From JALZHR01 sp036389695 (lineage in GTDB: Bacteria; Acidobacteriota; Blastocatellia; Pyrinomonadales; Pyrinomonadaceae), in contig DASVWG010000527.1 of NCBI GenBank assembly GCA_036389695.1, positions 1-5,037 of the forward strand: a stretch of 5,037 nt of DNA, read 5' to 3'. A program made the position numbers and the translations under genes. Below are positions 1 through 4,758 of this stretch, one piece after another. Position 1 is the stretch's first letter. Each line of letters opens with the position of its first letter. The notes under the pieces are model-generated. The model worked only from the letters and a program-made list of their open reading frames with translations, did not search any database and was not told the origin of the DNA.

Positions 1-932
1 ACGCCGTTCCACGGCGGAATGACAATCGTCACGTTGCCGTAGGCTTTCGCCTGACACGCCAGACGCAGGAAAGGCTTCGCGTCTTCCGGCTGATTGTAGC
101 CGAAAACTTTGACCTGTTTTCTTTCCAGCCGCGAGACTTCCGATAATTTTTCCTGACCGCCGAGCACGCCGACCCAGCACGTTCCGCAAGCCGCCGAGCG
201 GCATTCGACCGGAATCACGCCTTCCCAGCGGCGCTCGTCTATCGCCTTCCAGTCCTGCGTCTGGTCTTCGGCGGCGGCGGTGGCGAGCTCTTCGTCGTAA
301 ATAATTTTGAATTTCGCGTTCCGGGCGTTCTCGTCGTAATTGATGGAGAATTTTTTATCGACGGTTTTCAGAAAACCGAAAAGCCCCTGCGAGTCGTCGC
401 GGGCGCGCTCGGCGAGAATTTCCTTCGCCGATTTTTTCGCTTGTCTGGCGTCGATGTAAACTTTTCCTTCCGCCGCTTTGAAGGCTTCGAAACCGGCTTG
501 CACAATCGTCATTAAGCCGACCAGAACGATGCCGACGGCGAGACATTCGGTCGTTTTCGCCGATTGCGCGATTATTTTGGCGATTGCGCGAACTTCCGTT
601 TTCAAATCGGCGTTTTCGGTGTGAAAATTTTCGGCGTAATTCGCGATGGCGTCTTTTGTTTCCTTCCAGAAGCGATGACCGTAAAGAAATTTGTGCGATT
701 CGTCAATCTGGTTTTTTAATTCGTAATCGCCCTGAAGGACGAATTTCTGAATCGCTTCTTCTTTGTTTTCAGCCGTTTGCAGGTATCGGAAAAGCGACAG
801 TGGATAAAAGCGAAACCAGATTTGCACGGCGTTGCGGTCAACTTCGTGAATTTCGGGCAAAAGCGTCGTGACCGCGTCGAGCCACGCTTTTTCGTCGAAT
901 TGATTTAAAAATGCTTCGAATTTATTGCTCAT
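1..932 (-). CDS. Membrane-anchored [2Fe-2S] ferredoxin-like protein with N-terminal helical domain (3' end cut by window edge)
   Basis: An open frame of 310 codons runs from ATG (930-932) off the left edge. An in-frame TGA (939-941) two codons upstream of the ATG fixes the start. Residues 1-125 are mostly polar, predicted helical and unrecognised, with aromatic patches (IWFRFYPLSLFRY near 38-50, FLYGHRFW near 82-89). Residues about 129-149 (CLAVGIVLVGLMTIVQAGF) look like one transmembrane helix. From about 205 onward a plant-type ferredoxin fold is visible: cysteines 244, 249, 252 and 293, spaced C-x4-C-x2-C-x40-C, within VECRSAACGTC and LRLACQAKAYGNVTIVIPP. These would ligate a [2Fe-2S] cluster. 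The last gap is longer than the roughly 29 residues of plant ferredoxins. The fourth Cys is already followed by 17 residues, so probably little is missing. An electron-transfer role at the membrane is inferred; the redox partner is unknown. The gene is divergent from the str operon. Confidence 0.85.
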   Translation of the reverse strand, partial: MSNKFEAFLNQFDEKAWLDAVTTLLPEIHEVDRNAVQIWFRFYPLSLFRYLQTAENKEEAIQKFVLQGDYELKNQIDESHKFLYGHRFWKETKDAIANYAENFHTENADLKTEVRAIAKIIAQSAKTTECLAVGIVLVGLMTIVQAGFEAFKAAEGKVYIDARQAKKSAKEILAERARDDSQGLFGFLKTVDKKFSINYDENARNAKFKIIYDEELATAAAEDQTQDWKAIDERRWEGVIPVECRSAACGTCWVGVLGGQEKLSEVSRLERKQVKVFGYNQPEDAKPFLRLACQAKAYGNVTIVIPPWNG

Positions 933-993
933 AAAACTTCAAAATATATAAAAATCGGGCTTGTTTGAATTTCGAGTATTAGTCAAAAAGGGA

Positions 994-1022
994 ATTTTAC
1001 CGACAAATTTTGATTTGTGCAA
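994..1022 (-). promoter_or_regulatory. Candidate sigma-70-type promoter of the ferredoxin-like gene
   Basis: On the minus strand, a -35-like TTGCAC (1017-1022) and a -10-like TAAAAT (994-999, five of six consensus bases) are separated by exactly 17 bp. Transcription would start near 987, giving a leader of about 55 nt before the ATG at 932. The -35 is weak (three of six), and the AT-rich tract at 941-955 could supply another -10, so this is tentative. Confidence 0.4.
1003..1018. promoter_or_regulatory. Perfect palindrome, possible operator
   Basis: ACAAAT-TTTG-ATTTGT is a perfect 6-bp inverted repeat with a 4-bp centre. It lies in the spacer of the candidate ferredoxin promoter, and its distal end overlaps the -35. 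It ends 22 bp upstream of the rpsL-side -35. A dimeric regulator bound here would occlude the minus-strand promoter and might touch RNA polymerase on the other. No regulator is identified, and AT-rich palindromes of this size can occur by chance. Confidence 0.3.
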
Positions 1023-1040
1023 AAGTTCACTTGAGGACGC

Positions 1041-1069
1041 TTGACAATCGGGCAGCCGTTTCGTAGAAT
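1041..1069 (+). promoter_or_regulatory. Strong sigma-70-type promoter, probable str operon promoter
   Basis: A perfect -35 TTGACA (1041-1046) is followed, after exactly 17 bp, by TAGAAT (1064-1069), which matches the -10 consensus at five of six positions. Predicted transcription start is about 1075-1078. No gene lies between this site and rpsL at 1535, so it would give a leader of about 460 nt. A promoter this close to consensus fits a highly expressed ribosomal-protein operon. It could instead drive an independent small RNA, with a second weaker promoter nearer rpsL. Confidence 0.7.
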
Positions 1070-1074
1070 CTGAA

Positions 1075-1310
1075 GTTTCGGACATTGCTTCCGAGACGGA
1101 CTGTAGCGATACAGTTTGTTTTGAATCGCGTAGAGCGTTTGGTTTCAAACGCAAACAGTTATTGTGGCGTAAAACTGAGTTTTTCGGAATTCAGGGCAAA
1201 CCAACCCGAGTTTGCTTACCTTTATTAAAATAAAGCCACGCCACAGAAAAGTTAATGACTCGAGGGAAGTCAGAATCTACGCTGATAAAAAAATAAAAAA
1301 GACGTTCCCT
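1075..1310 (+). ncRNA. Structured 5' leader of the str operon or free-standing RNA, class not recognised
   Basis: No credible coding frame is seen here, but many helices can be drawn. An 8-bp hairpin (1075-1082/1090-1097) starts at the predicted transcript 5' end. ACTGTA/TACAGT follows with a GCGA tetraloop (1100-1115), then a perfect 7-bp stem GCGTTTG/CAAACGC (1135-1152). TGTGGCGT (1163-1170) pairs perfectly with ACGCCACA (1238-1245). That helix encloses three hairpins: 1175-1194 with a UUCG loop, 1196-1215, and 1220-1235, making a compact four-way junction. Downstream, two exclusive pairings compete: 1256-1260/1268-1272 and 1263-1271/1301-1310. I could not match it to tmRNA, 6S, RNase P, SRP RNA or a riboswitch. 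No intrinsic terminator is evident, which favours a leader. Confidence 0.45.
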
Positions 1311-1330
1311 AAGGTTTAATCATTAATTAT

Positions 1331-1375
1331 AGTCGCAAGTAGCCGCTTGCGCTGACTGCCGAACGAGTTTCGGCA
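1331..1375. repeat. Two adjacent hairpins in the rpsL leader
   Basis: CGCAAG/CTTGCG (1334-1339/1346-1351) has a 6-nt loop and can extend outward through AGT/ACT across a small bulge. It is followed directly by TGCCGAA/TTCGGCA (1357-1363/1369-1375), a perfect 7-bp stem with a 5-nt loop. No T-run follows immediately, so this is not a standard terminator. The two-hairpin layout resembles one half of the element at 1418-1524 without sharing its sequence. The stretch 1376-1417 between them holds nothing else I can identify. Confidence 0.5.
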
Positions 1376-1417
1376 AGAGGCAGGTTTAGGGGTTACTTTC
1401 GCTTTTATTTTGAAAAG

Positions 1418-1524
1418 GTAACGCCAGCATCCTGCTGGCAGTCGCAATGGCATCTTGCCGTTGCGGTAATTAAAGAGTCGGAAGCAAGATGCTTCCGGGA
1501 CAGCCGCCGGGACGGCGGCGTTAC
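1418..1524. repeat. REP/BIME-like composite palindrome with terminal inverted repeats
   Basis: The 107-bp element is bounded by an 8-bp perfect inverted repeat, GTAACGCC (1418-1425) and GGCGTTAC (1517-1524), and is symmetric about base 1471. Each half carries two hairpins: 1423-1439 (7 bp, 3-nt loop) and 1443-1465 (9 bp with one G-U) on the left, 1479-1497 (8 bp, perfect) and 1503-1519 (7 bp, perfect) on the right. The inner hairpins share GCATCTTGC/GCAAGATGC (1450-1458, 1484-1492). The halves therefore look like two inverted copies of one two-hairpin unit, as in the BIMEs formed by REP sequences, which are mobilised in trans by RAYT transposases. No transposase lies here. The right end is 10 nt before the rpsL ATG. 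Confidence 0.75.
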
Positions 1525-1534
1525 GTAAGAAAAT

Positions 1535-1936
1535 ATGCCAACGATTAACCAACTTGTTCGCAAAGGTCGCCAGGCGGTGAAATACAAAACGGCTTCGCCG
1601 GCGCTGCAATCGAGCCCGCAGAAACGCGGCGTCTGCACGCGCGTTTACACGCAAACGCCGAAGAAACCGAACTCGGCGCTGCGCAAAGTCGCCCGCGTTC
1701 GTCTGACCAACGGAATCGAGGTGACGACCTATATTCCCGGCATCGGGCACAACTTGCAGGAGCACTCAATCGTTTTGATTCGCGGTGGTCGCGTTAAGGA
1801 CTTGCCGGGTGTTCGCTATCACATTATTCGCGGCACGCTGGATTCATCGGGCGTCGCGAATCGCAATCAGGCGCGCTCGAAATACGGCGCGAAACGCCCG
1901 AAAGCCGGTGCGGCAGCGGGAGCGAAGAAGAAATAA
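1535..1936 (+). CDS. rpsL: 30S ribosomal protein S12
   Basis: The 133-residue product sits at the decoding centre of the 30S subunit, where it contacts the 530 loop and helix 44 of 16S rRNA and monitors codon-anticodon pairing. Family signatures are intact: PTINQLVRKGR at the N-terminus, QKRGVCTRVYTQTPKKPNSALRK without the usual family Thr at 40 (residues 29-51, split here only by position), GHNLQEHS (71-78) and GGRVKDLPGVRYH (84-96). Lys43 and Lys88, the classic streptomycin-resistance positions, are wild type. Asp89, methylthiolated by RimO in some bacteria, is present. The C-terminus has a short Ala/Gly/Lys tail beyond RPKA, where E. coli S12 ends. The start is fixed by the conserved N-terminus. 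Only a weak GTAAGA (1524-1529) precedes it, and a palindromic element ends 10 nt upstream. First gene of the operon, 85 nt before rpsG. Confidence 0.98.
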   Translation: MPTINQLVRKGRQAVKYKTASPALQSSPQKRGVCTRVYTQTPKKPNSALRKVARVRLTNGIEVTTYIPGIGHNLQEHSIVLIRGGRVKDLPGVRYHIIRGTLDSSGVANRNQARSKYGAKRPKAGAAAGAKKK

Positions 1937-1944
1937 AGGATGAA

Positions 1945-2009
1945 GGATGAGGGCTGAGGGATGAAAGCCGTTTGCTTTAATTCATCCCTCATCCTTGAAG
2001 CCCTCATCC
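1945..2009. repeat. Long inverted repeat in the rpsL-rpsG gap
   Basis: The gap is purine-rich on its left side (repeated GGATGA and GAGGG units) and pyrimidine-rich on its right. TGAGGGATGAA (1955-1965) pairs perfectly over 11 bp with 1981-1991. Outside it, GGATGAGGGC (1945-1954) pairs perfectly over 10 bp with 2000-2009, leaving an 8-nt bulge at 1992-1999. A competing pairing, AAGGATGA (1943-1950) with TCATCCTT (1989-1996), is also possible. The hairpin ends 12 nt before the rpsG ATG and is not followed by a T-run. In E. coli, S7 binds this intercistronic RNA to repress its own translation; whether this hairpin serves that role is unknown. Confidence 0.75.
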
Positions 2010-2021
2010 CTTTAAAAAGTT

Positions 2022-2492
2022 ATGCCAAGAAGAAGAGTTGCAGGAAAAAGAGAAGTTTTGCCCGACCCGATTTACAACAGCGTGATGGTTTCGAAATTCA
2101 TCAACGGCGTCATGTGGGCTGGCAAAAAATCAGTCGCCGAACAGATTTTTTACGGCGCGATGGAAAAGCTCGCGGAAAGAACCGGCGACGAGCCTTTGAA
2201 AGTGTTCAAAAAAGCTCTGGACAATGTCGCCCCGACGCTGGAAGTCAAATCGCGGCGTATCGGCGGCGCGACGTATCAGGTTCCGCTCGAAGTTTCAAAA
2301 GACCGCCGCAACACGCTGGCGATTCGCTGGATTGTTTCAAACGCGCGCAATCGTAACGAAAAAACGATGCAGGACAGACTCGTCGGCGAATTGATGGACG
2401 CCATCAATAATCGCGGCGGCGCGGTGAAAAAACGCGAAGACGTGCACCGTATGGCGGAAGCGAACAAGGCATTCGCGCATTACAGGTTTTAA
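2022..2492 (+). CDS. rpsG: 30S ribosomal protein S7
   Basis: The 156-residue protein is the usual length for bacterial S7. It is a primary 16S rRNA binder that nucleates assembly of the 30S head and lines the E site near the mRNA exit. Visible signatures are MPRRRVAGKREVLPDPIYNS at the N-terminus, the S7 family motif centred on GKK (34-36), the rRNA-contacting strand pair around PTLEVKSRRIGGATYQVP (71-88), and the helical C-terminal part ending AEANKAFAHYRF. The start is set by the conserved MPRRR. TTTAAAAAGTT precedes the ATG, with no Shine-Dalgarno. The gene is intact, 85 nt after rpsL and 82 nt before fusA. In E. coli S7 is the autogenous regulator of this operon, and the hairpin upstream is where such control would be sought. 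Confidence 0.98.
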   Translation: MPRRRVAGKREVLPDPIYNSVMVSKFINGVMWAGKKSVAEQIFYGAMEKLAERTGDEPLKVFKKALDNVAPTLEVKSRRIGGATYQVPLEVSKDRRNTLAIRWIVSNARNRNEKTMQDRLVGELMDAINNRGGAVKKREDVHRMAEANKAFAHYRF

Positions 2493-2498
2493 TTAGTG

Positions 2499-2571
2499 GA
2501 TAACTGATAACTGATAACTGATAGTTAATTTCTTTTACTTCTCAGTTATCAGTTATCAGTTATCAGTTAAG
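2499..2571. repeat. Inverted arrays of a GATAACT heptamer in the rpsG-fusA gap
   Basis: Three perfect tandem GATAACT copies plus a partial fourth (2499-2523) face three perfect AGTTATC copies plus a partial fourth (2544-2569). Folded, 2501-2523 pairs with 2547-2569 over 23 perfect base pairs. Three more pairs, two of them G-U, extend it inward around a loop of about 17 nt. Because the arms are repetitive the helix can slip by 7 nt. The 3' arm ends 5 nt before the fusA ATG, so the folded form would occupy the ribosome-binding region. There is no T-run, so it is not a typical terminator. Confidence 0.9.
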
Positions 2572-2574
2572 AAA

Positions 2575-4671
2575 ATGGCAAAGATTAGCTTAGACAAATT
2601 TAGAAACATCGGCATTATGGCGCACATCGACGCGGGTAAAACCACGACGACCGAGCGCGTGCTGTTCTACACGGGCGTTTCGCACAAAATCGGCGAAGTC
2701 CACGAAGGAACGGCGACGATGGACTGGATGGAACAGGAACAAGAGCGCGGCATCACGATTACCAGCGCCGCGACGACCTGTTTCTGGAAGCGCAACGGCG
2801 TCGAGCACCGCATTAATATTATCGACACGCCGGGACACGTCGATTTCACGATGGAAGTCGAACGCTCTTTGCGCGTTCTGGACGGCGCGGTCGCTGTTTT
2901 CGACGGCGTCGCGGGCGTCGAGCCGCAATCGGAAACCGTCTGGCGTCAGGCAGATAAATACGGCGTTCCCAGAATTTGCTTTATCAATAAATTAGACCGC
3001 GCAGGTGCTTCGTTTGAACGCTCGTTCGATTCAATTTTAAAACGTCTCGGCGCAAACGCCGTCGCTCTGCAAATCCCGATTGGCTTGGAAGACCAATTGA
3101 AAGGCGTCGTCGACCTGATCACGATGAAAGGTCTGATTTGGAACGACGAAACCAAAGGCGCTGAATATGAAGTCACGGACATTCCGGCTGATTTGGTCGA
3201 TGCCGCGACGGAAGCGCGCGAAAAACTGGTGGAAGCCGTCTCTTCGATTGACGACGACCTGATGATGAAATATCTGGAAGGCGAAGAAATCAGCGAAGCG
3301 GAAATCCGCAAAGCTCTGCGTCAGGGAACGCTCGAACTGAAAATCGTTCCGGTCGTCACCGGCTCGGCTTTCAAAAATAAAGGCGTCCAGACGTTGCTCG
3401 ACGCAGTGGTCGATTATTTGCCGAGTCCTTTGGACGTTCCGGCTATCGAAGGCGTCAATCCGAAAACCGACGAGACCGAAACCCGCGAAGCTTCGCCTTC
3501 AGCGCCGTTTTCCGGTCTGGTTTTCAAACTGATGGCGGACAAGCACTTAGGACAACTCGCCTTCGTGCGTATTTATTCGGGAACGGTCAATTCCGGCTCT
3601 TACGTCTACAACACGATTAAAGGAAACAAAGAGCGCGTCGGTCGTTTGATGTTGATGCACGCCAATAAGCGCGAAGACGTCGAATCGGCGAGCGCCGGAG
3701 AAATCATCGCCATCGGCGGCATGAAAAACGTCACGACGGGCGACACGATTTCCGACGAGAATAAACAGATTATTCTCGAATCGATGGAATTTCCCGACCC
3801 GGTCGTGCGCGTCGCGGTCGAACCGAAAACGCGTCAGGACCAGGACAAAATGGGCATCGCGCTCAATCGTCTGGCTCAGGAAGACCCGTCGTTTCAAGTC
3901 GCGACCGACCACGAAACCGGTCAGACAATCATCGCCGGAATGGGCGAGCTGCACCTTGAAATCATCGTCGACCGTATGAAGCGCGAATTCGGCGTCGAAG
4001 CGAACGTCGGCAAACCGCAGGTCGCTTATCGCGAAACGATTACGCGTCCGGCTCCCGGCAAGGAAATCTTTAAGAAACAATCCGGCGGTCGCGGTCAGTT
4101 CGCGCACGTCGAGCTGGAAATCGAACCGGCTCCGGGCGAAGGCTTCGTTTTCGAAGACAAAATCACCGGCGGCGCGATTCCGCGTCAGTTTATCAAACCG
4201 ACGATGGAAGGCATCAGAGACGCGATGGCGCGCGGATTTCTGGCGGGCTACGAATTGGTCGACATTAAAGCCACTTTGAATTTCGGCTCGTATCACGAAG
4301 TCGACTCGGACGAGCGTTCGTTCCAAATCGCCGGAAGCCTGGCGTTTCAGGAAGCTTTGAAAAAAGCCGGAGCCGTTCTGCTCGAACCGATTATGCGAAT
4401 CGAGGTCGTCACGCCCGAAGAATATATGGGCGCGGTCAACGGCGATTTGAATCGTCGTCGCGGGCAGATTGAAGGAATGCAGCCGCGTCCGGGCGGCGTG
4501 CAGGTCGTGACCGCGTTCGTTCCGCTTTCGGAAATGTTCGGTTACACGACGGATTTACGCAGCGCGACGCAGGGACGCGCGACTTCGACGATGCATTTTG
4601 AGCGTTACGATCAGGCGCCGCGTAACGTTGCCGAAGAAGTTATCGCCAAAGTAAAAGGCGCGACCACTTAA
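2575..4671 (+). CDS. fusA: Elongation factor G
   Basis: The 698-residue product is close to the usual EF-G length (704 in E. coli). It is the GTPase that drives tRNA-mRNA translocation and, with RRF, ribosome recycling. GTPase motifs are complete: P-loop AHIDAGKT (16-23), switch I RGITI (58-62), switch II DTPGH (84-88), NKLD (138-141) and GSAFKNKG (263-270). Domain II begins near 311, domain III near 405 and domain IV near 482, with SGGRGQFAHV (503-512) and the tip loop GSYHEVDS (571-578), whose His corresponds to the ribosome-reaching His583 of E. coli. Domain V carries EPIMRIEVVTPEEYMGAV (604-621) and RRRGQIEGM. The start agrees with the family N-terminus. TTAAGAAA precedes it, with no proper Shine-Dalgarno. 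The gene lies 82 nt after rpsG and 87 nt before tuf. It looks like the canonical paralogue, intact. Confidence 0.99.
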   Translation: MAKISLDKFRNIGIMAHIDAGKTTTTERVLFYTGVSHKIGEVHEGTATMDWMEQEQERGITITSAATTCFWKRNGVEHRINIIDTPGHVDFTMEVERSLRVLDGAVAVFDGVAGVEPQSETVWRQADKYGVPRICFINKLDRAGASFERSFDSILKRLGANAVALQIPIGLEDQLKGVVDLITMKGLIWNDETKGAEYEVTDIPADLVDAATEAREKLVEAVSSIDDDLMMKYLEGEEISEAEIRKALRQGTLELKIVPVVTGSAFKNKGVQTLLDAVVDYLPSPLDVPAIEGVNPKTDETETREASPSAPFSGLVFKLMADKHLGQLAFVRIYSGTVNSGSYVYNTIKGNKERVGRLMLMHANKREDVESASAGEIIAIGGMKNVTTGDTISDENKQIILESMEFPDPVVRVAVEPKTRQDQDKMGIALNRLAQEDPSFQVATDHETGQTIIAGMGELHLEIIVDRMKREFGVEANVGKPQVAYRETITRPAPGKEIFKKQSGGRGQFAHVELEIEPAPGEGFVFEDKITGGAIPRQFIKPTMEGIRDAMARGFLAGYELVDIKATLNFGSYHEVDSDERSFQIAGSLAFQEALKKAGAVLLEPIMRIEVVTPEEYMGAVNGDLNRRRGQIEGMQPRPGGVQVVTAFVPLSEMFGYTTDLRSATQGRATSTMHFERYDQAPRNVAEEVIAKVKGATT

Positions 4672-4688
4672 TTTTAAAAGATGAAAGC

Positions 4689-4725
4689 GAAGGCGAAAGG
4701 ATAGGCTCAAAATCTTTCGTCCTTC
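4689..4725. repeat. Imperfect hairpin in the fusA-tuf gap
   Basis: The left arm (4689-4702, GAAGGCGAAAGGAT) pairs with the right arm (4712-4725) over 13 base pairs, interrupted by single-base bulges at T4720 and G4700, around a 9-nt loop. It is again purine-rich on the left and pyrimidine-rich on the right. No T-run follows, which argues against a terminator, and EF-Tu continues in the same direction. It could be a processing or stabilising structure in the polycistronic mRNA, or a partial attenuator. Confidence 0.55.
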
Positions 4726-4758
4726 TTATAAATTTCGGAGAGAGAACAACTTAAAGTT

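Noticed and set aside
561..590. Direct repeat CGATTGCGCG at 561-570 and 581-590
   Set aside because: It lies inside the ferredoxin-like coding frame and is explained by similar Ala/Ile-rich residues in a helix.
939..1154. Minus-strand 71-codon open frame in the intergenic region
   Set aside because: It covers both candidate promoters and leader hairpins, shows no protein signature, and starts inside a predicted RNA stem.
1194..1202. GGGCAAACC resembling the start of a c-di-GMP-I (GEMM) riboswitch
   Set aside because: The following conserved GACGCAAAGCC block and the receptor for the tetraloop are absent; the match is a short string within another hairpin.
1163..1245. Cloverleaf-like fold of tRNA size
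   Set aside because: It has a closing stem and three arms in 83 nt, but no TTC-type T loop, no recognisable D-loop or anticodon arm geometry (8-nt middle loop, 4-nt third loop) and an 8-bp closing helix. It is reported as a four-way junction instead.
1239..1250. CGCCACAGAAAA resembling a conserved RNase P RNA block
   Set aside because: The other RNase P blocks (GAGGAAAGTCC near the 5' side, ACAGAACCCGGCTTA near the 3' side) are absent and the region is too short.
1305..1333. Possible second promoter TTCCCT-17-TATAGT closer to rpsL
   Set aside because: The -10 is good (five of six) but the -35 matches only three of six. It is kept only as an alternative to the much better site at 1041.
1463..1470. 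GCGGTAAT identical to part of the 16S rRNA 530 loop that S12 contacts, with GCCAGCA upstream (1423-1429) also found in that loop
   Set aside because: It is tempting as an S12 autoregulatory mimic, but both strings fall within a symmetric REP-like element that explains them, and the 530-loop secondary structure is not reproduced.
1316..1765. Minus-strand open frame across the palindromic element and the start of rpsL
   Set aside because: It is a shadow of rpsL joined to translated REP sequence; frames through such palindromes commonly yield Ala/Pro/Val-rich spurious peptides.
3547..4326. Long minus-strand open frame inside fusA
   Set aside because: It is antisense to a complete, well-conserved EF-G; codon bias of the real gene opens the opposite frame, and the translation has no recognisable features.
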